DNA from: Actinomycetota bacterium
Lineage (GTDB): Bacteria; Actinomycetota; Actinomycetes; Actinomycetales; Microbacteriaceae
NCBI GenBank assembly: GCA_030838475.1
Contig: JAUZFP010000100.1
Span: 1-64,000 of the forward strand
Reading direction: 5' to 3'
Length of the DNA stretch: 64,000 nt
A model generated the notes under the pieces. It searched no databases. It worked only from the letters and a program-made list of their open reading frames with translations, and was not told the origin of the DNA. Below are positions 9,065 through 17,247 of this stretch, one piece after another. The position numbers and the translations under genes are program-made. How positions within the stretch are numbered: position 1 is the first letter of the stretch; each line of letters opens with the position of its first letter.

Positions 9065-10345
9065 CTACTGCGCGCCGATGTTCCGCATTTCGAGCTCCCT
9101 GGCGGAAACGGTGGTCGCGGCGACGAACGCGAACCGCGGATACCCGGCGGCGGCGAGCTGCTCCAGCTGAGCCGTCGTGTTCTTGGTTCGCCTCGCGAGC
9201 GTCGTGCGCACGCCAGAGGCGATGAGCTCCGATTTCAGGGCGGCCAGCTGCGGTGGCGCGACATCGGCGTCGTAGACGAGAGCAACCGCGTTCGCAGCCT
9301 CATCCTCGGGCAGCTCGACGAGTTCGACGAGTCGCTCGAAGCCGAGCGAGAGGCCGGCGGCAGGGACATCCGTTCCGAGGAACCGTCCGATCATCCCGTC
9401 GTAGCGACCGCCGCCGCCGAGCGAATACGGCAGCGACGGGTGCGCAACCTCGAAGATTGTTCCCGTGTAGTAGCCCATGCCGCGCACCAGGTTGGGTGAG
9501 AAGACGAGTCGGGCCGAGTCATCCACCGCATCCCGAATCGCGAGCAGGTCGCGGTAGGCGTCCACATCCAGCCAGGCCGGCGGCGCGTCCAGCAGCTCCC
9601 AGCCGTCTCCAGCGAGCTGGCTGAGGCCGTCGAGTATCGGCGCGAGTGTCGCGGCCTCGCCGAGGCCCTGCTCGACGAGTTCCTTGACGACGCCCGGGAC
9701 ACCGATCTTGTCTTCCTTGTCGATCGTGATGAGCGCTCGTTCGTATGAGGCGTCGGGTATCCCGAGCGTCTCGACGATTCTGCGAAGAATGCGGCGGTCG
9801 TTGATCCGGATCGTGCTGGCGTTCGTCCCGCGGAAGCCGAGCGCTTCGAGGCTTGCCGCTGTGGCCGTGATCAGCTCGATTTCGGCGAGCGGCCCGGCTT
9901 CGCCGATGATGTCGATATCGCACTGGACGAACTGCCGGTAGCGACCCTTCTGCGGTCGCTCCGCACGCCAGACCGGTGCGATTTGGATCGAACGAAACAC
10001 GCCGGGCAGCTCGGCTCGGTGGCTCGCATAAAACCGCGCAAGCGGGACTGTCAGATCGAAGCGGAGACCGAGGTCGGCGAGGTCGAGGTAGTCGCCACTC
10101 GTCGCTGCCTCCTGCAGGTCATCCTGCTTCAGGTCGCGCTTCATGACCGCGTACGAGAGCTTCTCGTTGTCGCCGCCGAGTCCGGCGTGAAGTCGGTCGC
10201 TGTCCTCAACAACGGGCGTCTCGATCTCGTCGAAACCGTGCTCGCGGAACGTTCGTCGGATGATCGACAGCACGTGTTCGCGACGGGCCTTCTCGGCCGG
10301 AAGGAAGTCGCGCATCCCGCGGGGCGGATTCACCTGACTGGCCAC
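9065..10345 (-). CDS. hisS: Histidyl-tRNA synthetase
   Basis: 426 residues, class II aminoacyl-tRNA synthetase that charges tRNA-His. Visible are the N-terminal PRGMRDFLP, the class II motif 2 region (APVWRAERPQKGRYRQFVQCDIDIIG, quoted in part), the histidine-specific motif LVRGMGYYTGTIFEV, and motif 3 with GGGGRYDGMIGRF and LSLGFERL. The C-terminal anticodon-binding domain is present (VALVYDADVAPPQLAALK onward). The start is a GTG at 10345. The 87-bp gap to eno is rich in GGTGGT and shows no gene. Confidence 0.96.
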   Translation of the reverse strand: MASQVNPPRGMRDFLPAEKARREHVLSIIRRTFREHGFDEIETPVVEDSDRLHAGLGGDNEKLSYAVMKRDLKQDDLQEAATSGDYLDLADLGLRFDLTVPLARFYASHRAELPGVFRSIQIAPVWRAERPQKGRYRQFVQCDIDIIGEAGPLAEIELITATAASLEALGFRGTNASTIRINDRRILRRIVETLGIPDASYERALITIDKEDKIGVPGVVKELVEQGLGEAATLAPILDGLSQLAGDGWELLDAPPAWLDVDAYRDLLAIRDAVDDSARLVFSPNLVRGMGYYTGTIFEVAHPSLPYSLGGGGRYDGMIGRFLGTDVPAAGLSLGFERLVELVELPEDEAANAVALVYDADVAPPQLAALKSELIASGVRTTLARRTKNTTAQLEQLAAAGYPRFAFVAATTVSARELEMRNIGAQ

Positions 10346-10459
10346 GGGACTAGTTTGACAGACCGGACTGTCAGGGCCGACCTTGAGGGCGGACTATCGG
10401 GGTGGAGTATCGGCGCCGACCATCAATGCCGACTGTCAGGGCGAACCATCGGGTCAGCG

Positions 10460-11065
10460 CTAGCGGGACACGGTCTCCGGCAGCAGTGCGTCGATGCGCG
10501 CTCGGTGGAGGCGCATGGCCTCCTCGAACGCACGCGTCGCGGGCGCCACATCCCCGTTCAGCACGAAGTCGTATTGGATGCCGTAAAACGTATCGACGAC
10601 CAGCCGGGATTCGACCTCTGCGGCGGCGGGCTCGATTCCCAGGGAGGCGAGTGCAGTGCTGCCGATGCGCAGCCAGGTGTCGAACAGCGATCGGCTGAAT
10701 GTGTGAGTGCCGGGCTCGATCGCCTCGATGAGCGCCGCCTCAAACTCGAGGCGCTGGAGCTGACGGTTGCGCGGAATGAGGGTCCACTCCCACGACTCTT
10801 CGAGCCCCTCGAAGTAGCGCTCGAGCGTGTTCGGTGCACTGTCCATGAATTCTTCGATCACGGTCGCGCGTGTCGAAACTGCGGCGACAATCTCGCTCAG
10901 AAGCTGGTCGCGCGTCCCAAAGTGGTACACGAGTGTGTACGTGCTGAAGCCGAGGGCTTGCGCGATTGTGCGGAACGAGACGGATGCGAGCGATTTGTCG
11001 AGCAGATAGTCAAGAATCTCGCCCAAAAGCTGCGGTTTCCGCAGAGGGTCCGGATGACGTGGCAT
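10460..11065 (-). CDS. TetR/AcrR family transcriptional regulator
   Basis: 201 residues. The N-terminal helix-turn-helix (about residues 12-55, SVSFRTIAQALGFSTYTLVYHFG) is typical of TetR, including the YxYHFG-like recognition end. The C-terminal ligand domain carries no recognisable specificity. The upstream region holds a pair of 14-bp inverted sites (see 11095-11161), so autoregulation is likely. No transporter or enzyme gene is divergent from it, which is unusual; its targets may be elsewhere. The 114-bp gap to hisS carries short imperfect repeats of GACTGTCAGGGC. Confidence 0.85.
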   Translation of the reverse strand: MPRHPDPLRKPQLLGEILDYLLDKSLASVSFRTIAQALGFSTYTLVYHFGTRDQLLSEIVAAVSTRATVIEEFMDSAPNTLERYFEGLEESWEWTLIPRNRQLQRLEFEAALIEAIEPGTHTFSRSLFDTWLRIGSTALASLGIEPAAAEVESRLVVDTFYGIQYDFVLNGDVAPATRAFEEAMRLHRARIDALLPETVSR

Positions 11066-11094
11066 TTCCCCACTATTGCACCTTTTGACTCGTT

Positions 11095-11161
11095 TGCATA
11101 ACAGTCGTGAGTAAAATCAGTCGTTCTGGATAACGAATGTTGTGCTAACGACTGTTATGCA
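11095..11161. promoter_or_regulatory. Inverted 14-bp pair upstream of TetR gene, putative operators
   Basis: TGCATAACAGTCGT at 11095-11108 and its exact reverse complement ACGACTGTTATGCA at 11148-11161 are separated by 39 bp. A further CAGTCGTT and an ATAACGA lie between them. The spacing and shared CAGTCGT core fit multiple TetR half-sites or two operators 30 bp upstream of the regulator's ATG. Autoregulation is the inference. Confidence 0.6.
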
Positions 11162-11277
11162 TATACACTGACAGCCGCGCCAGTAACCACCTCCCAAGAG
11201 TCAGAGGCTCTAACGGCTCAGGGGGAAACGGGCGCAAAGCTACGGATCGGTGCGGGGGTGCCGGTCTGGCAGGACAG

Positions 11278-11307
11278 AACCGACGGTTATGGGTATTCCC
11301 GTCGGTT
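11278..11307. other. Perfect 9-bp hairpin in intergenic region
   Basis: AACCGACGG and CCGTCGGTT flank a 12-nt loop. It is followed directly by CGATTCCGGTCGACT, which resembles a T arm, but no acceptor stem or anticodon arm can be completed. It may be part of a small RNA together with the hairpin at 11354. Confidence 0.5.
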
Positions 11308-11353
11308 CGATTCCGGTCGACTCGCGCCCTGCGGTGCTATGCGCGGTCGACTG

Positions 11354-11400
11354 GTTGGGGTGCCCTTCCTTATTCGGGTTTGGGAGGGCACCATCCCAAC
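11354..11400. terminator. Long imperfect hairpin downstream of mazG
   Basis: GTTGGG...TGCCCT pairs with AGGGCA...CCCAAC around a loop containing TTATTCGGG, with a small bulge. It sits 84 bp beyond the mazG stop on the minus strand. It could be the mazG terminator or part of an unannotated RNA. Confidence 0.5.
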
Positions 11401-11483
11401 ATCGGGGACAGTCTTTCAAACGCGCAGAGCCTGCAGGGCGCGGTCTAGCTGCACGCTGCCGGCTGACACACTGCTGTCTCGCG

Positions 11484-12233
11484 CTAGTTGCCTTCTGCGG
11501 CGCGCATGTCATCCTGCAGGGTGCGGAGCGCCGCCCTCAGTGCTCGCTCCGAGTCGAGTCCCTTGGCCCTGGCTTCGGCGACGATCGCGAGCAGCTGGTC
11601 GCCGAGTATCTTTTCTGAGTCCGGGACTAAGTAGTCCGCGCCACCCGATTCCACGATGACAGCGACCGGGGCGGGCATCCCGAGCTTCTCTGCCTTGCCG
11701 AGGAGTTTGTCGGCGAGAGCGAGTGCGGGCATCCCCTGCGGAACCCCGTCGAGCACGCTCGTGCGGGACGGTTTCTCGACCTTCTTGATTTCATCCCACC
11801 GTGCGTTGACGTCTGCCGCGGTGTCATTGGCGGTGTGCGCCGCGAGTTCGCCGTAGACGTGCGGATGCCTGCCAATCATTTTCTCGGTCATGTGCGCAGC
11901 AACATCCTCGAGCGTGAACTCTTCGCCGGGCGTGTGAGCTGCGATGTCCGAGTGGAAAATAACCTGGTAGAGCACGTCGCCGAGCTCCTCGATCAGTTCC
12001 TCGCGGTTGCCGCTCTCAATTGCGTCGATGAGTTCGTAGGTCTCCTCGACCAGGTAACGCACGAGCGACTCGTGTGTTTGCTCGGCGTCCCACGCGCATC
12101 CGCCGGGTGCCCGAAGCTGCTCGAGGACGGCGATGAGTTGTTCGAGCTCTGGATGCGGTTGCGGTGCCGCGAGAGGGAGCGCGGCCCTGGGCGCTTCGGC
12201 TTCGTTCTGGCCGGTCTGCTCCTGCTGCGTCAT
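11484..12233 (-). CDS. mazG: MazG family nucleoside triphosphate pyrophosphohydrolase
   Basis: 249 residues with one full MazG domain and a partial second helical half. It hydrolyses NTPs to NMPs and pyrophosphate, sanitising the nucleotide pool. The metal-binding signature EExxE...ExxD is visible as EETYELIDAIESGNREELIEELGD (shown in part, about residues 70-92), preceded by the family CAWDAEQTHESL and followed by HPHVYGE. The first approximately 25 residues are Glu/Ala/Pro-rich and probably disordered. The ATG start is 47 bp after the FUSC stop on the same strand. Confidence 0.92.
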   Translation of the reverse strand: MTQQEQTGQNEAEAPRAALPLAAPQPHPELEQLIAVLEQLRAPGGCAWDAEQTHESLVRYLVEETYELIDAIESGNREELIEELGDVLYQVIFHSDIAAHTPGEEFTLEDVAAHMTEKMIGRHPHVYGELAAHTANDTAADVNARWDEIKKVEKPSRTSVLDGVPQGMPALALADKLLGKAEKLGMPAPVAVIVESGGADYLVPDSEKILGDQLLAIVAEARAKGLDSERALRAALRTLQDDMRAAEGN

Positions 12234-12280
12234 GTGACTATCTTGCTACTCGGGACTGCGTGCCACGCGGGGCTGCGAAC

Positions 12281-13873
12281 TCAGGGATGCGTGTCGGTGT
12301 CGGGTGTCTGCCCGGTCGACCGCAGTTCGTCCCGCAGTGCCAGTAGTGCCGGGCCGACGGCCATCGGATCGCGCATCGACCTGCGTGCTTCGCCGAGCGC
12401 GCGCCGAGCCGGACCATTCAGCTGCGGATGCGCGCGAACGAGTCCCGCGCACTCGTGCACCAGCCGCATCCACTGTCCGGGCTTGCGATCCGTCGTACGC
12501 CCGTGGGTCACACGCTCGAGCGCATCCCACGGCTTCGCAACCTCGTCGAGCTTGTCGAGTGCGACCCCGAGGTCGTGGTTGGTCAAGGGGTTCGGATCGT
12601 TCGCGAACTCGCCGAGCGTCGCGAGCGCCTCCGAGACTCGCTTGCGGACGACACCCTCCGACCGCACCGGCAGCACAAACCAGGATGCGGCGAGTCCACA
12701 TGCTGCGCCGACGATGATCGCGAGAATCCGGACCCACAGCTGCTCGCCGCCGGCTCCGGCGGCAACGGGTATCGCGGCACCCTGCAGCAGTGTGATAACC
12801 AGCGTCATCACGACGGCCCACGCTGCATAGGTCCACTCGCGGAGCCAGAGTCCGATCCCGAGAATGACCAGCAGCAGGATGACCAGCGTCGGACCCTGCA
12901 GAAGTGAACCCTGCAGAAGTGAACCCGGCAGCGACGAACCCTGTCCAGGCTGAAGCGCCGGCGTGAGCCACACCAGCCCAACGGATGCGACGATTGTGCC
13001 GATCGCAGCTCCGACGATTCGCAGTCCGCTCTTGTAGAGGACGTCGGCTCGTCCACGGTTTCCGCTGTAGACAATGAACGCGGTGAGGACAACCCACGTC
13101 ACGTGCTGCGGGAAAACGAGATAGCCGACAACGAAGGCTGCCGTTAGTGCGATCGCCATCTGGATGGCCATCCGCGTGCTCGCGATCGGGCGAGTGCCGG
13201 ACGGTGGTCGAGCTGGCGCAGCCGGTGCGGGGGATGCGGTCGGCGCATCCGGTGCAGTCGGCGCTTTGGGTGCAGTCGATGAGATCGATGTGTCCGCTGC
13301 GGACGATGTGTCCGATCCGTCCGCTCTATCCGATGTGGTCTGCGCGGCTAATGTCGGCGCACGTCGCACCCTCGGCACGAATCGTGTCACCTCGGCGAGC
13401 ACCCGCAACGCGACCACGATGACGAGGACTACAACCGAGAGCAGAGCAACTCCCGCGGGCGTTGTTCCCACTCCCGCACCGGGTGCGATCAGTAGCGTGA
13501 TGAACGGCAACGCGATGAGTGACCCGACCCGGGTCCAGGCGGGTCCGAATCGGCGAAGGTAGATCGACAGGAACATCGCCGCCACGAACGCGGTCGCACC
13601 CAGTATCGGGAGCGTGACGAAGAGGTATCCGACCCCCGCCGTCAAAAGTGCCACCACGGGGAGCAGGACGAGCGCCTCGAGTCTCCCCCGCCAGGTCTGG
13701 ACAAGTTTGTTGCGGGACAGCGTCATCGCCAACACGCCTGCGAGTACGAGTGGCCCGGGCTTTGGATCGACGAGTGCCACGACGCCGACGGCGATGCTCA
13801 TGCCGACGATGGTGAGAAGCGGCTGCCGCCAGTTCGTGCGCAGCGGGTACGCGCGGCGCGGCAGATCGGTCAC
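12281..13873 (-). CDS. FUSC family inner-membrane protein (aromatic acid exporter-like)
   Basis: 530 residues. Two blocks of membrane helices are separated by a long Ala/Pro/Thr-rich linker (about 180-240). Block one includes PLLTIVGMSIAVGVVALV, VLAGVLAMTLS and VLLPVVALLTAGVGYLFV. Block two includes MAIQMAIALTAAFVVGYLVFP, VTWVVLTAFIVYSG and LVILLLVILGIGLWL. HVTWVVLTAFIVYSGNRGRA followed by a basic loop is characteristic of the fusaric-acid-resistance-like (FUSC) module. A soluble C-terminal helical part follows. The likely role is export or tolerance of aromatic acids, unproven for actinobacterial members. Repeat-rich direct and inverted segments near its start belong to the family B array upstream. 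Confidence 0.8.
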   Translation of the reverse strand: MTDLPRRAYPLRTNWRQPLLTIVGMSIAVGVVALVDPKPGPLVLAGVLAMTLSRNKLVQTWRGRLEALVLLPVVALLTAGVGYLFVTLPILGATAFVAAMFLSIYLRRFGPAWTRVGSLIALPFITLLIAPGAGVGTTPAGVALLSVVVLVIVVALRVLAEVTRFVPRVRRAPTLAAQTTSDRADGSDTSSAADTSISSTAPKAPTAPDAPTASPAPAAPARPPSGTRPIASTRMAIQMAIALTAAFVVGYLVFPQHVTWVVLTAFIVYSGNRGRADVLYKSGLRIVGAAIGTIVASVGLVWLTPALQPGQGSSLPGSLLQGSLLQGPTLVILLLVILGIGLWLREWTYAAWAVVMTLVITLLQGAAIPVAAGAGGEQLWVRILAIIVGAACGLAASWFVLPVRSEGVVRKRVSEALATLGEFANDPNPLTNHDLGVALDKLDEVAKPWDALERVTHGRTTDRKPGQWMRLVHECAGLVRAHPQLNGPARRALGEARRSMRDPMAVGPALLALRDELRSTGQTPDTDTHP

Positions 13874-13894
13874 GCGAAAACTCTATGCCGTGGG

Positions 13895-14101
13895 GGTTTC
13901 GATAACGGCGGCTTCGCGCGCCTACTCAACCCGAGGTGAGATCCGACCCCGGTCTCGATGACGCCGCCTTCGACGGCTACTCGACCCGAGGTCATACTCG
14001 ACCTCGGTCTCGATAACGGCGGCTTCGCGCGCCTACTCAACCCGAGGTGAGATCCGACCTCGGTCTCGATGACGCCGCCTTCGACGGCTACTCGCCTCGG
14101 G
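13895..14101. repeat. Family B dispersed repeat, tandem array of four copies
   Basis: Four copies of a roughly 42-bp element beginning GGTCTCGATRACG and ending CTACTCRACCCGAGG start at 13895, 13951, 14006 and 14062, a period of 55-56 bp. Two sequence types alternate: one has GGCGGCTTCGCGCGCC, the other CGCCGCCTTCGACGG. Single copies lie at 15711, 52820 and 54305. The last copy of the array provides the final codons and stop of the HNH gene. These fill the 13874-14087 gap. Confidence 0.85.
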
Positions 14102-15608
14102 GTGGTTCGGGACCCGCCTGTTGCTCGTTGCGGAGGTCGCGCATGTTTCCGGTTTTGGGTTGCAGGAGGCGTGGGGTTTGGTCGGGATCGACGGATGGTG
14201 GTGGGACAAGCCAGTAGTCGCCTTGATCGTTGCGGTTGATGTGCCAGCCGTTGTTGTGGATGAGCAGGTGGTGTGGTTTGCAGAGCAGGATTCCGTCGGC
14301 GACGTTGGTTTTGCCGTTCTCGGCGGCCCATTCGTCGATGTGGTGGGCTTCGGTCCAGGACACTTCGGCGTCGCATCCCTCGATCGCGCAACCACCCCAT
14401 TTGACGGCAAGTGCGGTGCGCTGCTGCGTGGTGAAGAGCCGATGTTCACGTCCGACATCCAGGGGCAGAAGATTTTCGTCGAAGATGAGGGCGGTGACGC
14501 CGCCGCTGCATTGGAGTCGTTTCAGGGTCCGCATCGACATCAGTGCTGAGCTGCCCTCCACCCGGACGATGCCGTCGGCCGACTGCAGTGCCTTCAGGGT
14601 GGTGGTGACCCGGATCTGGGGTGCCCCGGAACCCATCAGGAAGCCCGGGTTCGCTGCCGCACCAAGCAGCAACAGCTGAATGATGGCGTCGAAGCCGAGC
14701 TGGGCCGGGGTGCGCGTGTCGGCGAGGATGGTTTCGGCTTTGACCTTCTCGGTGGGATCGAAGAACCGGACCGTGCGCAGCTTCGGCGACACCGCCCGGT
14801 GGATGGTCTGCTTGACCAGGACCATGCTTTCCGGGTCCAGTTCCAGAATCAGTCGCCCGGCGCCGGTGGGGAGCTCGATCAGTTTGTAGGCGCGGGCCTC
14901 ATACTGTTCGTCTTCCCGCAGCTTCACACCCTCGAGGTCGAGTTCTTCCCGACGCATCCGCGTCATCTTCACCAGGTGGTCGACATCCATGCCGGCAATC
15001 CCATCCGGTCGCACCCGGGCCGCATCACACAGTTCCGTAGCCAGTGCGCCAAGCTGCTCACCGGTGACCGCGGAGTTCGGCAGCCCGAGGTTGAAGGAGA
15101 TCGCATCCGCAGCCTCAACCGAAATCTCCCCAGCAGTCAGAGCCGAGGTGATCTCCCGCAACCACGGCTGCGACGGCGTGAACACCTCCCCCGTGACCGT
15201 ATCGAGGGACCCTTCGTCCGCCATCTCTGCCATCAGCAGACCGGCACGCACCGCCGTCGTTGCCTGCCGGCCGGAGGACCCGGTCGTCACCTTCACGAAA
15301 TTCTCTGCGTTGCGATGCCCGGCCCGCTGCGCCAAACCCTGCGACCCCAACTCCGGGGCGGAGCGCCTGGCAATCTCCCCCGCGATCAACGCCGCATGGG
15401 TTTGCGTCAACCGGGCCGCCTCCGCGGTCAGGGTGTTGAGAGAAAGCAACGTGGTCTCATCCAGTGCGCGATAATCGGAAACACCGGTCGACACCGACCG
15501 CAACCCATCGACCGCGGCACCAAGAGCACACGCCAGCGCGCTGGCCGCAAACCCCTCATGCGCATCCGCCGCAGCCCTGAAGGCCTCCACGGTATCGATC
15601 GTTTCCAT
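14088..15608 (-). CDS. DUF222/13E12-repeat HNH endonuclease-domain protein
   Basis: 506 residues. The N-terminal two thirds are the DUF222 (13E12 repeat) region; the C-terminal HNH domain starts near residue 400 with GGCAIEGCDAEVSWTEAHHI, then a metal/His pair in LLCKPHHLLIHNNGW. These genes are abundant and repetitive in actinobacteria and are thought to derive from mobile HNH elements; a cellular role has not been established to my knowledge. The C-terminal PPRGE and stop come from a family B repeat copy, suggesting that repeat insertion or recombination reshaped the 3' end. The upstream gap to 15775 holds another family B copy. Confidence 0.88.
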   Translation of the reverse strand: METIDTVEAFRAAADAHEGFAASALACALGAAVDGLRSVSTGVSDYRALDETTLLSLNTLTAEAARLTQTHAALIAGEIARRSAPELGSQGLAQRAGHRNAENFVKVTTGSSGRQATTAVRAGLLMAEMADEGSLDTVTGEVFTPSQPWLREITSALTAGEISVEAADAISFNLGLPNSAVTGEQLGALATELCDAARVRPDGIAGMDVDHLVKMTRMRREELDLEGVKLREDEQYEARAYKLIELPTGAGRLILELDPESMVLVKQTIHRAVSPKLRTVRFFDPTEKVKAETILADTRTPAQLGFDAIIQLLLLGAAANPGFLMGSGAPQIRVTTTLKALQSADGIVRVEGSSALMSMRTLKRLQCSGGVTALIFDENLLPLDVGREHRLFTTQQRTALAVKWGGCAIEGCDAEVSWTEAHHIDEWAAENGKTNVADGILLCKPHHLLIHNNGWHINRNDQGDYWLVPPPSVDPDQTPRLLQPKTGNMRDLRNEQQAGPEPPRGE

Positions 15609-15710
15609 ACCATCAATTATCGAACATATGTTCGACCGTTGGAACAGAAAACCAAGATCTGTGGACAGATCCCACGCCCCAACCAGGGGGCTGGGGAGAA
15701 GACGAAGGTG

Positions 15711-15752
15711 GGTCTCCGGTGACGCCGCCTTCGACGGCTACTCGACCCGAGG
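15711..15752. repeat. Family B dispersed repeat, single copy
   Basis: GGTCTCCGGTGACGCCGCC...GCTACTCGACCCGAGG, the CGACGG subtype of the 13895 array. It lies between the start of the HNH gene and the MFS stop, so the HNH gene is flanked by the same repeat on both sides. Confidence 0.8.
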
Positions 15753-15775
15753 TACCTCGCGAACCACCAGTCCCG

Positions 15776-17209
15776 CTACGCCTCCGCGGGCGTCGCCGCG
15801 ACGACCGCCGCCGCTACCCGCGTGTTCGGCATGCTGAGCGCCGCAACCACGGTCCCGAGTACGACGACCACGACCCCAAAGAAGACGGCGGTCGACGACG
15901 TGACCACGAGGTGCACCGGGATAGGCAACGACGTCCCAACGATCGAGTTCGCAATCGCGCCGAAGATGGCAACGCCGACCGCGCTACCGATCGACCGCGC
16001 GAACAGTTGCGCGCCTGTAACGACCGCGCGCTGGTTCCATTCGACGCTCGACTGCGCCGAGACGAGCGCCGGTACCGCGATGAGTCCCATCCCGAGTCCG
16101 ATGATGAAGCACGCGACGGCGACGACCGCGACGGATGGCTGTCCCGCAGTCAGCGCGAGCGTGAGCGATCCGGCGAGCGCGAACACGAGTCCGACGAGCA
16201 CCGTGTTGCGGAATCCGATCCGCAGGTAGAAGCGCCCAGAGACGGCGGCGGCGATCGGCCATCCGACGGTCAGCGCCGCCAGCGTCAGTCCCGCGACGAT
16301 TGGCGGAACCCCGAGCGTCCCCTGCAGGTAGGTCGGCACGTACGCCGACAGGGCGATGACGATTCCGCCGACACCCAGTCCGACGAACGCCGTCGACAGC
16401 AGCACCCGGCGCGAGAACACCCACGGCGGGAGCACCGGTTCGGCCGCGCGTCTCTCGACGAAGACAAACGCGACCAGCATCAGGCCACCCAGGACGAACG
16501 CGCCGATGCTGATCGGCGCATCCCACGCCCACGCGACGCCGCCCTCGAGCACGGCCAAGATCAGGAGGCTCAGCGCGACGGTGATGAGGGATGCGCCGAG
16601 GTAGTCGACGCGGTGGCGCACCTTCTCGATGTTTTCGTGGAGCGCCCGGATGATCATGATGGCGGCGAGGATCGACAGCGGGACGTTCACGAAGAAGATC
16701 CACCGCCACGACACATACTGCGAGAACACCCCGCCAAGTGTCGGCCCGACCACAGACGCGATCCCCCACACGCTCGCCAGGTAGCCCTGCGCCTTCGCGC
16801 GCTCCTGCACGGTGTAGATGTCGCCAGCGATGGTGATCGCCATTGGGGCGACGGCGCCGGCGCCCAACCCCTGCACGACCCGGAACGCGATCAAGGACGG
16901 CATGCTCCACGCGAACCCGCAGAGGATCGATCCGACCAGGAACAGCCCGATCCCGATGAGGATGATCGGCTTGCGCCCGATGGTGTCAGCCAGCTTCGAA
17001 TACACCGGCACCGTGACCGCCTGCACGAGGAGGTACACGGAGAACAGCCACGGGAACGCTTCGGGGTTGCCGACATCCTTGACGATGGATGGGACGGCCG
17101 TCGCGATGATCGTTCCGTCGATCGCGACCAGCCCCGTCGAGAGCATGAGCGCGATCAGAATTGGCCCGCGGGCCGAACGGAAACCTACATCCACGAAATT
17201 GGCAGTCAC
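15776..17209 (-). CDS. MFS transporter, DHA2 (EmrB/QacA) type
   Basis: 477 residues with about 13-14 hydrophobic helices. The DHA2 signature is visible: helix 1 with LSTGLVAIDGTIIATAVPSI, motif A in loop 2-3 (KLADTIGRKPIIL), motif C-like Gly-rich helix 5 (WGIASVVGPTLGGVFSQY) and the WRWIFFVNVPLS motif. It would export a drug or metabolite by proton antiport. No regulator is adjacent, and the substrate cannot be inferred. It is 38 bp downstream of the membrane-protein gene starting at 19812, on the same strand, so co-transcription is possible. Confidence 0.88.
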   Translation of the reverse strand: MTANFVDVGFRSARGPILIALMLSTGLVAIDGTIIATAVPSIVKDVGNPEAFPWLFSVYLLVQAVTVPVYSKLADTIGRKPIILIGIGLFLVGSILCGFAWSMPSLIAFRVVQGLGAGAVAPMAITIAGDIYTVQERAKAQGYLASVWGIASVVGPTLGGVFSQYVSWRWIFFVNVPLSILAAIMIIRALHENIEKVRHRVDYLGASLITVALSLLILAVLEGGVAWAWDAPISIGAFVLGGLMLVAFVFVERRAAEPVLPPWVFSRRVLLSTAFVGLGVGGIVIALSAYVPTYLQGTLGVPPIVAGLTLAALTVGWPIAAAVSGRFYLRIGFRNTVLVGLVFALAGSLTLALTAGQPSVAVVAVACFIIGLGMGLIAVPALVSAQSSVEWNQRAVVTGAQLFARSIGSAVGVAIFGAIANSIVGTSLPIPVHLVVTSSTAVFFGVVVVVLGTVVAALSMPNTRVAAAVVAATPAEA

Positions 17210-17247
17210 GAAGGGTCCAATGCCTCACTCCGCCGAGGAATTCCCGA

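Larger units (their letters stand above)
11066..11483. other. 418-bp gap without a convincing gene; structured
   Basis: The region lies between the TetR start and the mazG stop. It holds the 14-bp inverted pair at 11095-11161, two further hairpins (11278-11307 and 11354-11400) and a repeated GGTCGACT near 11315 and 11345. The plus-strand ORFs in the track that cross it (from 11250 and 11258) are mainly antisense to mazG and have no homology-like features. A non-coding RNA is possible but not shown. Confidence 0.5.

Noticed and set aside
11250-11340. Possible tRNA or tmRNA fragment with GGTTCGATTCCGG
   Set aside because: Resembles a T arm, but no acceptor stem or anticodon arm can be paired; kept only as a hairpin.
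13895-14101. CRISPR-like array
   Set aside because: Repeats are long, imperfect and alternate in type; spacers are about 14 bp, and there are no cas genes.
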